This document shows, piece after piece, positions 52,117-62,003 of a DNA stretch of 64,000 bases. Within the stretch, counting starts at the first letter, position 1. Every line of letters starts with the position of its first letter. The notes under the pieces are model-generated. The model saw nothing but the letters and a program-made list of their open reading frames with translations. It had not been told where the DNA came from and made no database searches. The DNA is from Rothia nasimurium. Lineage in GTDB: Bacteria > Actinomycetota > Actinomycetes > Actinomycetales > Micrococcaceae. Position numbers and translations under genes: made by a program. The DNA is taken from NCBI RefSeq assembly GCF_928381705.1, contig NZ_CAKMSR010000005.1, positions 1-64,000 of the forward strand. Direction: 5' to 3'.

Positions 52117-52173
52117 GTTCCTTACTTCCCGATCTGAACTCCTGCTAGCGTCCAGCTAGCGGAGGGCGATAGA

Positions 52174-52220
52174 GGGCTGGCCCCCGCAGAGCAATCTGCG
52201 GGGGCCAGCCCCTTTTTTTT
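52174..52220 (+). terminator. Terminator after tuf
   Basis: A perfect 17-bp stem (52174-52190 with 52195-52211), 4-nt loop and eight Ts at 52213-52220. Confidence 0.92.
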
Positions 52221-52252
52221 GTTTCTTGATGAGCCCCTGATAAGCAGCGTGT

Positions 52253-55200
52253 CTATTGATGCTTAGCCCAGGGGATAACCGGAGTCTCACGATTGCCCTG
52301 GCTCTGAGGCTGGACCTGGTTCTGAGGCTGGCTCTGGCTCTGGGCTTGAGGCTGCATTGCAGGTTCTTCTGCCCGAGCAAGGAGCCGCCAGATAACGAGC
52401 CCCATGAGAACAAAGCCCAGGAAGAGGAGCGACCAGGCATTTAAACCGTCTAAGACATAGAGCACCTGGTAGGTCAGCAGTAGAGCCGTGAGGGGAGGAG
52501 CCAACTTTTTCCCTACCATGGCGGAGGCCCCGAGAAGCGTGCCGGTGGCAGCAAGCAGCAAAATCGTATCGTAGGGGGCTAGATAGGGATAGTTGAAAGG
52601 GAGAATGAGCAGGCTATAGAAGACCTGGGCGCTAAAGGCTAACCAGAAAAGACGGGCAGGGCGATTGCTCAGACGCGGGACGCCAGCAGGCTGGGCACGC
52701 ATCCATATCGGTAGCACATCAGGGCGGCCTACCATGGCCAAAAGTGCACAGCTGAGGGTAAGGGCCTGGAAGAAGTAGAACACCCCGTTATCCATATCGT
52801 GATAGAGCAGGGTCTTCAGGAGCAGGCTATTGAGCCCTAGAAGCAGGATTGCGGGCCGGGCGGCAGGGGAGACCAGCAGGAACCAGGCTAGGGTAAAAAG
52901 CAGAACAAGAAGCAGCGAGAGCGGCAAACTTTCATCGGCGAAGTATGGATAGACCCCGGTGAAGTGAGCGATAATCAGACCGGTGAGTGACATGGCCCGG
53001 TTGTGCTGGTAGCCCCACCGTCCTAGCGGGTCAGCAGGGCGTACACGCAGAGGCACACGACCCGGAACAGGAGGACGGGCAGCTTGTGCTGCTGGCAGCA
53101 GAGCCGCTCCCAGGGTAGTAATTACTAGAATACTTGCCGTAATCCACGTCAAAACAGCGACGGTGCTGAGGCTTGTGAGCCCCCATAGCAGGGTGGCCAG
53201 GCCCACGGTGAGGGCAACCGAGATAAGGGCTGACTGGGCAGCAAGGACGCCCTGGGTGCGGGGTGCTCGCAGCCAGATGAGAGCAAGCACTAGGAGTATG
53301 AGGGAGCCAAGAGCCGTGGCGGGGTTCCAGTCTGCATCTATAAGGAATAGGCCCACGGCGGCAGAGACCCAGCTCAAGACGAGGCCCACCATGTATTCCA
53401 TCGGGCTTTGAGACGGAGTTCTACGAGATAGCAAGAGTATGGAGCAGGCGGCCAGGAGAGCAGTAATGCTCAGGAAGACCAGTAGCCGGGTGCGACCGGT
53501 GAAGGAAGAAAAGCTCATCAGGACGACAGCGGCGCCCACCAGGTAAATCCTAAAGGTAACCAGGGCATGAGAACGCGCTGGGGAACTCAGCAGGGGGAAG
53601 GCAGCAAGGATGCCCGCCGCCGCGACTGCCAGGGCAAGGAGAATGTACTTAGCCGGTAGGGGGCCTGCGCACAGCATGATGAGAGCCAGGGGTACAACCA
53701 CATAGAACGTGGTCAAAAGCCCTACCGGTTCAAGGCCGCCAGGCGAGCGTAGCTGGGCTGGGGCGTCCTTACTGTAGGGGGAAATGAGGGGATCCGCAGC
53801 CCTGCCCTGTATTGTGCGGGTAGCCAGAGCTCTGCTCAGGGTGAGAAGGGCAGCGCAGAGGGTCAGCCCGGTATAGACCCCGAGCCCAAGGCTATGAATG
53901 CCGTACCCTATCGGTTCGGTATGAGCCATGAAGGTCAACGATACTGAGGGGCGCATCGTAATAGCTGCCGTTGTTCCGAGAAGGCCCGTGAGGAGAGCAA
54001 AAAAGGGCAAGGTCTGGGAGACAGGAAGACGCCTGTGGGGTGCAACAGGTTTTGTTGCCCGGGAACGTAGGAGAAGCTCGGCTAGGAGGTAGCTAGTGGA
54101 CGCTCCTGCCGCCAGAAGGACTAGCCCCAGGTAACGGGGGCTACCTGCTACGAACCCTAGAGCAAGAACCGCGACAGCAGTGAGCGTGAGCGTGGCGAAC
54201 TGAGCCCAGCGGACGGGGCGCAAGCAGGTAGCGTTGCTGCCGTCGATTTCTTGAGCGATGCCGCTCGCTGCTGGCAGGCAGAAAGCCCCAAGCAGGATCA
54301 GGGTAACCGCTAGGGGAACCGGTGGTAGAACGAAAAATCCTACCCACGCCAGAGCTAAGGCACCTAGGGGAAGATACTGACTGAGCCGGGTGCGGTAGGC
54401 CAAAAGGCCGAGGGAACCGCAGGTGGCGAGGCTGAGGAGGCCCAGGAACACCGTGCTCGAAAGATTCTCCTGCGTGAAAGAAACCAGCGGTGGTGCGGGA
54501 GCGGTATCAATAAAGGTGGGAACTGCCTGCATCTGGTCTATGAGCCATGCGAGGGCAGACGCAAGGAAAGGCTGGGCGAGTGCCCATGTAACCCAAGCAT
54601 CGACGTCCGTCCGCCAGGGTAGGGGAGGGCGGGCCCAAGCCAGTACAAGCGCACTTGCCACCAGGAAAAGGGCAATAGGAATAGAGAAAGGGAACGAAAT
54701 GACGCTGCGCTCATGAAGCCACAGGGCTAGGGCAGCTACTGCTAGCAAGGAATAGATACGGGCCTGGAAGTAGTAGAGCCAGGTGGGCGGCTGCCTGAGC
54801 TGGGCTCCCGCATAAAGGGTCGCCAAGGCCGCAATGATGCTGATTTCCCAGGGCGCCAGGCTGGTGTAGAAAAGGGCAGCGCCTACAGTTGCCGGAACGA
54901 AAACACGAGAAGCATCGAGAAAACCCGCGGCAAGTTGAGTAGGCATGCGGTCCTGGAAAGCCCGCAGCCAGAGAGTAAGGGCGGTTGCAAGGACGAGGAG
55001 AGCAACGAAATACCAGATCAGCGCGACTTGCAGGTTCTTTGACATGGCCAGGACGTCAGAGACCAAAAAGGCTAGGGCCAGGTAGCTCATCACCCGGGCC
55101 TGCATCAGGGCTAGGGCGCCGCAGGCGGCAAGGGTGCCGATGCAGGAAACCAGTAGCCAGAGTAGGGGCCCTGACTCCGGCCAGATGAGGGTGTAGAAAG

Positions 55201-55483
55201 CGAACCCGCACAGGGGGATAAGAGCTAGGGCCGTACCGGTAAAGGCGTAGGACGCCAGTCGCAGCTTGGGAACCCAGCGAAAGGTGCCCAGCCCCGCTGT
55301 ATAGAAGAGAGCGGCAAGAGCAGACAGCAAAAAGGCCTGTTGCGGCGCTGTGGCTAGAGAGGTGGCCAGCAGCCCGGCGGCGCTGATAATCAGAAGACTG
55401 CCCAGGTATAGACCGATATTGAGCAGGATATTCTCTGTAGAGCGTCGGTGAGATTGGGGCCGGAAATCTGGGTGTGTGCTCAT
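52253..55483 (-). CDS. Giant multi-pass membrane protein, function unknown
   Basis: A 1076-residue protein made almost wholly of hydrophobic helices; roughly thirty membrane segments can be counted by eye. It resembles the large SCO7613-like actinobacterial membrane proteins in size, an N-terminal helix pair (ENILLNIGLYLGSLLIISAA) and repetitive helix content, but no catalytic motif is evident. The last ~45 residues are a cytoplasmic-looking Gln/Pro/Ser tail with QPQSQ-like repeats. It is oriented against the ribosomal operons on both sides. TAGGAT (55490-55495) lies 6 nt before the ATG with no Shine-Dalgarno sequence. Confidence 0.75.
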   Translation of the reverse strand: MSTHPDFRPQSHRRSTENILLNIGLYLGSLLIISAAGLLATSLATAPQQAFLLSALAALFYTAGLGTFRWVPKLRLASYAFTGTALALIPLCGFAFYTLIWPESGPLLWLLVSCIGTLAACGALALMQARVMSYLALAFLVSDVLAMSKNLQVALIWYFVALLVLATALTLWLRAFQDRMPTQLAAGFLDASRVFVPATVGAALFYTSLAPWEISIIAALATLYAGAQLRQPPTWLYYFQARIYSLLAVAALALWLHERSVISFPFSIPIALFLVASALVLAWARPPLPWRTDVDAWVTWALAQPFLASALAWLIDQMQAVPTFIDTAPAPPLVSFTQENLSSTVFLGLLSLATCGSLGLLAYRTRLSQYLPLGALALAWVGFFVLPPVPLAVTLILLGAFCLPAASGIAQEIDGSNATCLRPVRWAQFATLTLTAVAVLALGFVAGSPRYLGLVLLAAGASTSYLLAELLLRSRATKPVAPHRRLPVSQTLPFFALLTGLLGTTAAITMRPSVSLTFMAHTEPIGYGIHSLGLGVYTGLTLCAALLTLSRALATRTIQGRAADPLISPYSKDAPAQLRSPGGLEPVGLLTTFYVVVPLALIMLCAGPLPAKYILLALAVAAAGILAAFPLLSSPARSHALVTFRIYLVGAAVVLMSFSSFTGRTRLLVFLSITALLAACSILLLSRRTPSQSPMEYMVGLVLSWVSAAVGLFLIDADWNPATALGSLILLVLALIWLRAPRTQGVLAAQSALISVALTVGLATLLWGLTSLSTVAVLTWITASILVITTLGAALLPAAQAARPPVPGRVPLRVRPADPLGRWGYQHNRAMSLTGLIIAHFTGVYPYFADESLPLSLLLVLLFTLAWFLLVSPAARPAILLLGLNSLLLKTLLYHDMDNGVFYFFQALTLSCALLAMVGRPDVLPIWMRAQPAGVPRLSNRPARLFWLAFSAQVFYSLLILPFNYPYLAPYDTILLLAATGTLLGASAMVGKKLAPPLTALLLTYQVLYVLDGLNAWSLLFLGFVLMGLVIWRLLARAEEPAMQPQAQSQSQPQNQVQPQSQGNRETPVIPWAKHQ

Positions 55484-55489
55484 AGTTTT

Positions 55490-55495
55490 ATCCTA
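55490..55495 (-). promoter_or_regulatory. -10 box of a probably leaderless promoter
   Basis: On the minus strand TAGGAT is followed by AAAACT and then the ATG of the giant membrane protein. Confidence 0.45.
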
Positions 55496-55499
55496 GTGA

Positions 55500-55975
55500 G
55501 GGCGCGCACTATTGCTCGGTATATGACAGGCTTCTTCTCTCTTCTATGCAGTGCGCGGACGCCCGTGATTGAGTAGAAGAGGAAAGGAAATGCGGGCTGA
55601 ATGTGGGGCTGGGCACTTCACACAGAAAAACCTTGCGGGGAAGCCTGGACTCTGGCAAGATGGATAACGTTGTTCAAGCGCTTACCGCGTGAAAGTAGCC
55701 CTGATTCCTTCTCGAATCGGGTGAAGGTAAGCCCAAATATGACCCAATCGATCAGTTCGAGGGAAAAGTGCGCTCCTTTTTGCCCTAGCAAAAAAGCGAC
55801 ACGCCCGAGTTCGGGGGTCGGTGCCTCGGTAGGGTGAGGAACCCGGCAGATGTCGGATTCAGCCTACGCAGAGGTGGCGCGAAAGAGACGAAGAATCATC
55901 TCTTTACCTCAAGCGCCAGATAAAAGGAGCAACCGCTCCGTTACAGGGAAGTAGACAAGAAAGAGAGTCCGACAG
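55500..55975 (+). promoter_or_regulatory. S10 operon promoter and long leader
   Basis: About 475 nt without a credible gene. TTGCGG (55633-55638) and CAAGAT (55656-55661) have an exact 17-nt spacer, giving a leader of about 310 nt before rpsJ. The leader contains several small hairpins, the last one GGAGC-AACC-GCTCC near 55926. Its length suggests autoregulation by a ribosomal protein, but I recognise no known leader motif. Confidence 0.45.
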
Positions 55976-56284
55976 ATGGCGGGACAGAAAATCCGCATCC
56001 GTCTGAAGTCATACGACCACGAGGTCATTGATTCTTCAGCTCGGAAAATCGTTGAGACAGTTACGCGTGCAGGCGCGACGGTAGTAGGCCCCGTGCCGCT
56101 GCCCACCGAAAAGAACGTTTACTGTGTTATCCGTTCGCCTCACAAGTACAAGGACAGCCGCGAGCACTTCGAAATGCGCACGCACAAGCGTCTGATCGAC
56201 GTCGTTGATCCGACCCCCAAGGCTGTTGATGCCCTCATGCGTCTTGACCTTCCGGCAGACGTAAACATCGAAATCAAGCTGTAG
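55976..56284 (+). CDS. rpsJ: 30S ribosomal protein S10
   Basis: A 102-residue protein of the 30S head, starting [19 protein letters not shown] and carrying the [19 protein letters not shown] loop. First gene of the S10 operon; the start follows GAAAGAGAGTCCGACAG. Confidence 0.97.
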   Translation: MAGQKIRIRLKSYDHEVIDSSARKIVETVTRAGATVVGPVPLPTEKNVYCVIRSPHKYKDSREHFEMRTHKRLIDVVDPTPKAVDALMRLDLPADVNIEIKL

Positions 56285-56298
56285 AGGATCGCATCTAA

Positions 56299-56955
56299 AT
56301 GACTAACAAGTTCGAGCGCCAGGTTAAGGGCCTGCTGGGCACCAAGCTTGGCATGACCCAGGTCTGGGACGAAAACGGCAAGTTCGTGCCCGTTACTGTC
56401 GTCAAGGCCGATTCCAACGTTATTACCCAGCTGCGCAACGCTGAGACCGATGGCTACGAAGCTATCCAGATCGGTTTCGGTGCAATCGAAGCTCGCAAGG
56501 TAACCAAGCCCCTCGCCGGTCACTTCGAGAAGGCAGGCGTAACTCCTCGCCGTCACCTCGTTGAACTGCGTACCTCAGACGCCGCTGAATACTCACTCGG
56601 TCAGGAACTGACCGTTGAGCTCTTCGAAGCTGGCCAGAAGGTCGACGTAGTTGGCAAGACCAAGGGTAAGGGCTTCGCCGGTGTTATGAAGCGTCACGGC
56701 TTCGCAGGTGTAGGTGCATCACACGGTGCCCACAAGAACCACCGTAAGCCCGGCTCAATCGGTGGCGCATCATACCCCGCACGCGTTTTCAAGGGTATGC
56801 GCATGGCAGGCCGTATGGGCGCTGCACGCCACACCACCATGAACCTCACTATTCAGGGTGTAGACGCCGAAAACAACGTTCTTCTGATCAAGGGTGCTAT
56901 CCCCGGTCCTAAGGGCGGCGTTGTTCTGGTTCGCACTGCTGTGAAGGGAGCCTAA
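56299..56955 (+). CDS. rplC: 50S ribosomal protein L3
   Basis: A 218-residue protein at the peptidyl transferase centre. [15 protein letters not shown] opens the domain, and the loop [13 protein letters not shown] then [17 protein letters not shown] reaches the centre. Wild-type looking. Second gene of the operon. Confidence 0.97.
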   Translation: MTNKFERQVKGLLGTKLGMTQVWDENGKFVPVTVVKADSNVITQLRNAETDGYEAIQIGFGAIEARKVTKPLAGHFEKAGVTPRRHLVELRTSDAAEYSLGQELTVELFEAGQKVDVVGKTKGKGFAGVMKRHGFAGVGASHGAHKNHRKPGSIGGASYPARVFKGMRMAGRMGAARHTTMNLTIQGVDAENNVLLIKGAIPGPKGGVVLVRTAVKGA

Positions 56956-56961
56956 TAAACC

Positions 56962-57585
56962 ATGGCTGTCAAGACCGTAAAGGTAGACCTGCCCGCTGAC
57001 ATCTTCGACGCTCAGGCCTCTATTCCCCTGCTTCACCAGGTAGTAGTAGCCCAGCTCGCAGCAGCACGCCAGGGTACCCACAAGACCAAGAACCGCGGCG
57101 AAGTTTCCGGCGCAGGTCGTAAGCCTTTCAAGCAGAAGGGCACCGGCCGCGCACGTCAGGGCTCAATCCGTGCACCCCACATGACCGGTGGTGGCATCGT
57201 ACACGGCCCGACCCCGCGTAGCTACGCACAGCGTACCCCCAAGAAGATGATTGCAGCTGCACTGCGCGGCGCTCTCTCAGATCGCGCTCGTCACGACCGC
57301 GTTCACGTTGTTGAAGCTCTGGTAGAAGGCACCAAGCCCTCCACCAAGGCAGCTAAGGCAGCAATCGCAGAGATCACCAGCCGCAAGAACGCACTGGTTG
57401 TCATCGACCGCAAGGACGACCTGGTAGCACTGTCAGCACGCAACCTTGAGAACGTTCACGTCATCTACGCAGATCAGCTGAACACCTACGATGTTCTGAT
57501 CTCAGACGACGTCATCTTCACCAAGGATGCCTACGACGTATTCGTCGCAGTTGCTTCCAAGGCTAAGAAAGAGGCTGCTAAGTAA
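56962..57585 (+). CDS. rplD: 50S ribosomal protein L4
   Basis: A 207-residue protein lining the exit tunnel, with the extended loop [30 protein letters not shown] segment (key residues [18 protein letters not shown]). In some bacteria L4 represses its own operon. Its stop overlaps the rplW start by one base (TAATG). Confidence 0.96.
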   Translation: MAVKTVKVDLPADIFDAQASIPLLHQVVVAQLAAARQGTHKTKNRGEVSGAGRKPFKQKGTGRARQGSIRAPHMTGGGIVHGPTPRSYAQRTPKKMIAAALRGALSDRARHDRVHVVEALVEGTKPSTKAAKAAIAEITSRKNALVVIDRKDDLVALSARNLENVHVIYADQLNTYDVLISDDVIFTKDAYDVFVAVASKAKKEAAK

Positions 57586-57896
57586 TGTCTGTTACCACCT
57601 CAACTTTCAAGGATCCCCGCGACGTGATCATCGCTCCCGTCGTGTCGGAAAAGAGCTACGGTCAGCTCGACGAAGGTAAGTACACCTTCCTCGTAGACCC
57701 CCGCTCCAACAAGCTGGAAATCAAGCAGGCCATCGAGACCATCTTCGATGTCAAGGTTGCTTCCATCAACACCGCTAACCGTCAGGGCAAGCGCAAGCGC
57801 ACCCGCTTCGGTTGGGGTGCTCGTAAGAACACCAAGCGTGCGATTGTAACCCTCAAGGAAGGTTCAATCGACCTCTTCGGCGGTCCGGCTGCATAA
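57585..57896 (+). CDS. rplW: 50S ribosomal protein L23
   Basis: A 103-residue protein near the tunnel exit and docking site for trigger factor and SRP. It has the [19 protein letters not shown] opening and the [22 protein letters not shown] loop with the usual basic residues. Confidence 0.96.
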   Translation: MSVTTSTFKDPRDVIIAPVVSEKSYGQLDEGKYTFLVDPRSNKLEIKQAIETIFDVKVASINTANRQGKRKRTRFGWGARKNTKRAIVTLKEGSIDLFGGPAA

Positions 57897-57935
57897 GCAC
57901 CGGAGACCACTTTAGCGAAGGAAAGAAATATCTAA

Positions 57936-58772
57936 ATGGGTATTCGTAAGCACAAGCCGACGACCCCGGGTCGCCGCGGCTCGAGCGTCTCAGATTTCGC
58001 AGAAATCACTCGCTCAACCCCGGAAAAGTCCCTGGTTCGTCCGCTCCCCAAGAAGGGCGGCCGTAACAATACCGGTCGCATCACTACCCGTCACAAGGGT
58101 GGTGGCCACAAGCGCCAGTACCGTCTGATCGACTTCCGTCGTCACGACAAGGACGGCGTCGACGCACGCGTTGCACACATCGAGTACGATCCCAACCGTA
58201 CCGCCCGCATCGCTCTGCTCCACTACGTTGATGGCACCAAGCGTTACATCATCGCCCCCAACAAGCTCGCTCAGGGCGACATCGTAGAGTCAGGTCCCTC
58301 TGCCGACATCAAGCCCGGCAACAACCTGCCCCTGCGCAACATCCCCGTTGGTACCGTGATTCACGCTGTTGAGCTCCGCCCCGGTGGCGGCGCCAAGATG
58401 GGCCGCTCTGCTGGCGCATCCATCCAGCTGGTCGCTAAGGAAGGCAAGTACGCCCAGTTGCGTCTGCCCTCCGGCGAAATCCGCAACGTGGACGTCCGCT
58501 GCCGCGCAACCGTCGGTTCCGTCGGTAACGCTGAGCAGTCCAACATCAACTGGGGTAAGGCCGGCCGTAACCGCTGGAAGGGCATCCGCCCGACCGTCCG
58601 CGGTGTCGTCATGAACCCCGTTGACCACCCCCACGGTGGTGGTGAAGGTAAGACCTCAGGTGGCCGTCACCCGGTTAACCCCAACGGTAAGCCCGAGGGT
58701 CGTACCCGTCGCCCCAACAAGGAAAGCGACAAGCTCATTGTTCGTCGCCGTCGTACTGGCAAGAAGCGCTAA
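57936..58772 (+). CDS. rplB: 50S ribosomal protein L2
   Basis: A 278-residue protein needed for subunit joining and peptidyl transfer. Conserved [19 protein letters not shown] near residue 41 and the [15 protein letters not shown] motif carrying the key His near 230. AAGGAAAGAAAT precedes the ATG. Confidence 0.97.
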   Translation: MGIRKHKPTTPGRRGSSVSDFAEITRSTPEKSLVRPLPKKGGRNNTGRITTRHKGGGHKRQYRLIDFRRHDKDGVDARVAHIEYDPNRTARIALLHYVDGTKRYIIAPNKLAQGDIVESGPSADIKPGNNLPLRNIPVGTVIHAVELRPGGGAKMGRSAGASIQLVAKEGKYAQLRLPSGEIRNVDVRCRATVGSVGNAEQSNINWGKAGRNRWKGIRPTVRGVVMNPVDHPHGGGEGKTSGGRHPVNPNGKPEGRTRRPNKESDKLIVRRRRTGKKR

Positions 58773-58784
58773 GGAGCCTGAAAC

Positions 58785-59066
58785 ATGCCTCGTAGTTTGA
58801 AGAAGGGCCCTTTCGTTGATCAGCACCTTTTCGTAAAGGTTGCAGCTCAGAACGAGAAGGGCACCAAGAACGTTATCAAGACTTGGTCCCGCCGCTCGAT
58901 GATTATCCCCGACATGCTCGGTCACACCATCGCAGTGCACGACGGACGCAAGCACGTACCCGTGTTCATCACTGAGTCCATGGTTGGTCACAAGCTCGGC
59001 GAGTTTGCGCCCACCCGTACTTTCCGTGGCCACGTTAAGGACGACCGCAAGGGTAAGCGTCGCTAA
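58785..59066 (+). CDS. rpsS: 30S ribosomal protein S19
   Basis: A 93-residue protein beginning [14 protein letters not shown], with the [34 protein letters not shown] core (key residues [13 protein letters not shown]). Normal length. Confidence 0.97.
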   Translation: MPRSLKKGPFVDQHLFVKVAAQNEKGTKNVIKTWSRRSMIIPDMLGHTIAVHDGRKHVPVFITESMVGHKLGEFAPTRTFRGHVKDDRKGKRR

Positions 59067-59131
59067 GCTACGGTTCACCCCGTACCTTAGAAACGTTTTC
59101 CTTTCGGCAATAGACGAAAGAGAGATAGGCA

Positions 59132-59497
59132 ATGGAAGCCAAGGCAACTGCGTCTTACGTACGCGTTACGCCTATGAAGGCACGCCGCGTCATCAACCTT
59201 ATCCGTGGTAAGCAGGCGGAAGAGGCTCTGGCGATTCTGAAGTTCGCTCCTCAGGGCGCTTCAGAACCGGTATACAAGATCGTTGCATCAGCTGTTGCAA
59301 ACGCTCGCCAGAAGGCTGCCCAGCAGGGCGTCCCCTTCAAGGAAGAAGAGCTGTTCATCAGCGAAGCATACGCGAACGAAGGTCCCACCATGAAGCGATT
59401 CCAGCCTCGTGCCCAGGGCCGTGCGTTCCGCATCAACAAGCGCACCAGCCACATCACCGTGGTAGTCGCTACCCCGGAGAAGGAGGAGGGCCGCTAA
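59132..59497 (+). CDS. rplV: 50S ribosomal protein L22
   Basis: A 121-residue tunnel-lining protein with the [18 protein letters not shown] opening and a normal beta-hairpin loop ([17 protein letters not shown]), the site of macrolide resistance changes, which looks unaltered. Its stop is directly followed by the rpsC start. Confidence 0.97.
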   Translation: MEAKATASYVRVTPMKARRVINLIRGKQAEEALAILKFAPQGASEPVYKIVASAVANARQKAAQQGVPFKEEELFISEAYANEGPTMKRFQPRAQGRAFRINKRTSHITVVVATPEKEEGR

Positions 59498-60295
59498 ATG
59501 GGTCAGAAAATTAACCCCAACGGTTTCCGACTTGGCATCACCACCAACCACGTCTCAAAGTGGTTCGCTGACTCCAACAAGGAAGGCGAACGCTACGCAG
59601 ACTTCGTTCGTGAAGATGTAAAGATCCGCGAACTCCTGTCCAAGGGCATGGAGCGCGCAGGCATCGCCAAGGTCGAAATCGAGCGTACCCGTGACCGCGT
59701 CCGTGTGGACATCCACACCGCACGTCCCGGTATCGTTATCGGCCGCCGCGGCACCGAAGCTGACCGCATCCGCGGTGAGCTCGAGAAGCTGACCGGCAAG
59801 CAGATTCAGCTGAACATCCTCGAGGTTGCTAACCCCGATCTGTCAGCTCAGCTGGTTGCACAGGGCATCGCAGAACAGCTCGCTTCACGCGTTGCTTTCC
59901 GCCGCGCCATGAAGAAGGCAATCCAGTCCGCACAGCGTGCAGGCGCAAAGGGTATCCGTATCCAGTGCTCCGGCCGTCTGGGTGGCGCTGAAATGTCACG
60001 TTCCGAGTTCTACCGCGAAGGCCGTGTGCCCCTGCACACCCTGCGTGCGAACATCGACTACGGCTTCTTCGAAGCAAAGACCACCTTCGGCCGCATCGGC
60101 GTCAAGGTTTGGATCTACAAGGGTGACCTCACCGACAACGAGCTTGCTGCACAGCAGGCTGCCGGTAACCGTCGTGGCAACGGCCGCGGTGGCGACCGTC
60201 GTCGCGCAGGTGGCCGTGGTCCCCGCCGTGAACGTCGTTCCGACAACGCTTCAGCACCCGCTGAGGCTAAGACTGCAGAAAACGGTGAGGCATAA
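59498..60295 (+). CDS. rpsC: 30S ribosomal protein S3
   Basis: A 265-residue protein at the mRNA entry. [12 protein letters not shown] opens it, the KH domain contains [17 protein letters not shown], and the C-terminal ~50 residues form a Gly/Arg-rich tail ([17 protein letters not shown]), common in actinobacteria. Confidence 0.97.
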   Translation: MGQKINPNGFRLGITTNHVSKWFADSNKEGERYADFVREDVKIRELLSKGMERAGIAKVEIERTRDRVRVDIHTARPGIVIGRRGTEADRIRGELEKLTGKQIQLNILEVANPDLSAQLVAQGIAEQLASRVAFRRAMKKAIQSAQRAGAKGIRIQCSGRLGGAEMSRSEFYREGRVPLHTLRANIDYGFFEAKTTFGRIGVKVWIYKGDLTDNELAAQQAAGNRRGNGRGGDRRRAGGRGPRRERRSDNASAPAEAKTAENGEA

Positions 60296-60712
60296 ATGCT
60301 AATTCCCCGTCGAGTAAAGTACCGCAAGCAGCATCACCCCAAGCGTTCAGGTATGGCTAAGGGTGGCACCGAGGTAGCGTTCGGCGAGTGGGGCATCCAG
60401 GCCCTGACTCCCGCATACGTCACCAACCGCCAGATTGAAGCTGCACGTATTGCAATGACCCGTCACATCAAGCGTGGCGGTAAGGTTTGGATCAACATTT
60501 ATCCCGACCGTCCGCTGACCAAGAAGCCTGCTGAAACCCGTATGGGTTCCGGTAAGGGTTCACCCGAATGGTGGGTCGCAAACGTCAAGCCCGGTCGAGT
60601 CATGTTTGAACTCTCCGGCGTATCCGAAGAAGTGGCTCGTGAAGCTATGCGCCTCGCAATCCACAAGCTCCCGATGAAGGCACGCGTTGTGCGTCGCGAA
60701 GGTGGTGAATAG
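60296..60712 (+). CDS. rplP: 50S ribosomal protein L16
   Basis: A 138-residue protein next to the A-site tRNA, beginning [19 protein letters not shown], with the [22 protein letters not shown] block. Its start directly follows the rpsC stop. Confidence 0.97.
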   Translation: MLIPRRVKYRKQHHPKRSGMAKGGTEVAFGEWGIQALTPAYVTNRQIEAARIAMTRHIKRGGKVWINIYPDRPLTKKPAETRMGSGKGSPEWWVANVKPGRVMFELSGVSEEVAREAMRLAIHKLPMKARVVRREGGE

Positions 60713-60714
60713 AA

Positions 60715-60948
60715 ATGGCAGTTGGATCAAAGGATCTGAGCATCGACAAGCTGGCAGAGCTCTCCAATGAGAATCTGGTAGAGAAGCTGCGTGAGTCGAA
60801 GGAGGAGCTGTTCAACCTCCGTTTCCAGGCAGCCACCGGTCAGCTTGAAAATCCCGGTCGTATCCGCTCGGTCAAGCGCGACATTGCACGTATTTACACC
60901 GTGCTGCGTGAACGCGAGCTCGGTATTCGTCCCGCAACCGAAGGTTAA
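60715..60948 (+). CDS. rpmC: 50S ribosomal protein L29
   Basis: A 77-residue two-helix protein at the tunnel exit, with the [17 protein letters not shown] core. The N-terminal extension [11 protein letters not shown] is typical of high-GC Gram-positives. Confidence 0.96.
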   Translation: MAVGSKDLSIDKLAELSNENLVEKLRESKEELFNLRFQAATGQLENPGRIRSVKRDIARIYTVLRERELGIRPATEG

Positions 60949-60953
60949 ATCAC

Positions 60954-61226
60954 ATGAGTGAAGTAAAGACTGAAGAGCGCGGCTACCGCAAGACTCGCCG
61001 CGGCTACGTAGTGTCCGACAAGATGGACAAGACCGTAGTCGTTGAGGTCGAGGACCGCGTAAAGCACGCCCTGTACGGCAAGGTTATGCGCCGTAGCTCC
61101 AAGATCAAGGCACACGACGAGCAGAACGCTGCTGGTATCGGTGACCTCGTTCTCCTGGCCGAGACTCGTCCCCTGTCAGCCTCCAAACGCTGGCGCATCG
61201 TCGAGATCCTCGAAAAGGCTAAGTAA
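60954..61226 (+). CDS. rpsQ: 30S ribosomal protein S17
   Basis: A 90-residue 16S-binding protein with the [22 protein letters not shown] opening and the [16 protein letters not shown] end. Last gene of this operon: a terminator follows and the usual next genes (rplN, rplX) are not adjacent. Confidence 0.97.
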   Translation: MSEVKTEERGYRKTRRGYVVSDKMDKTVVVEVEDRVKHALYGKVMRRSSKIKAHDEQNAAGIGDLVLLAETRPLSASKRWRIVEILEKAK

Positions 61227-61255
61227 ACCCTAGGTTTTCTTAGAAGGACAAGATA

Positions 61256-61296
61256 AAAGGCTCCTGTTTTCCCCTTAGGGGAAAACAGGAGCCTTT
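61256..61296. terminator. Bidirectional terminator between the S10 and siderophore operons
   Basis: A perfect 19-bp stem (61256-61274 with 61278-61296) and a 3-nt loop. T-rich tails occur in both directions (CCTTTTGCC rightward, CCTTTTATCTT leftward), so it can end both convergent operons. Confidence 0.9.
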
Positions 61297-61319
61297 TGCC
61301 GTATCAAGGACTTTCTACC

Positions 61320-62003
61320 TTATTCGTCAAGCCTAGGGGAACAGGCATAGCTGAGCAGACAGGGAAGGCGAGAATCTGAGCCTATGGTTTTGAGGCTGTA
61401 CTCTTCCTTACCCCTGCCGCTCAAAGTGGAATCTAACAATGGTCTTTCACCTAAAGTTTCGACCAAAGATTCGCTTCCCGTCAGCTTATACAGGGCTTCG
61501 CCACGGGTCCACAGGGTCAAGAAGGTGGGAACAAAGCATCCTGCCTCTAGGGCTTGTTTTAAACGAGCCTGGTCTGCCGGGTGAAAATAGCGGATGATCC
61601 TGATCGCCTTCTGCTCAAGGAGGGGAGCTACTCTAAGAGATTCGCAATCAATCCCTAGGTTATATTCGCCAGGGCCAAGAAGAACAGCCAGGTAATTAGC
61701 TGAATGACTGACTGAGACCGAACAGGTGGGCTGAATTGGCTTACCTGTAGGAGTTGTCTCCCAGCAGATATTTTCTATTCTCTGCCCTGTGTATGAAGCA
61801 ATCGCCCTTTTAGCCAGCCACCGGTGCAAGAGCCACTGCTGGCCTAGGTGCCGGTGGCTAAACTCCTGAGCCCGTTTGTGTTCTCCTGGCTCTAGTTCTT
61901 CCCGATAGAGTGAAGGCGGAATCAAGCCCATAATCCTCTGTGAGTCATAAACCGCCATTTCTAGCTGGTCACTCCTGTGGGCGAATAGGGGTTTTATGGG
62001 CAC
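61320..62003 (-). CDS. 4'-phosphopantetheinyl transferase (EntD/Sfp type)
   Basis: A 227-residue enzyme that moves the phosphopantetheine arm from CoA to carrier domains of siderophore synthases. Motifs: SVSHSANYLAVLL, the Mg-binding GIDCES (usually GIDIE) and LWTRGEALYKLTG (usually WxxKEAxxK). The GTG at 62003 overlaps the entC stop by 10 nt; an ATG at 61955 is an alternative start. Last gene of the leftward siderophore operon. Confidence 0.85.
   Translation of the reverse strand: MPIKPLFAHRSDQLEMAVYDSQRIMGLIPPSLYREELEPGEHKRAQEFSHRHLGQQWLLHRWLAKRAIASYTGQRIENICWETTPTGKPIQPTCSVSVSHSANYLAVLLGPGEYNLGIDCESLRVAPLLEQKAIRIIRYFHPADQARLKQALEAGCFVPTFLTLWTRGEALYKLTGSESLVETLGERPLLDSTLSGRGKEEYSLKTIGSDSRLPCLLSYACSPRLDE

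Noticed and set aside
55601..55837. 78-codon open frame in the S10 leader
   Set aside because: No Shine-Dalgarno sequence and no recognisable protein; it runs across the predicted promoter.
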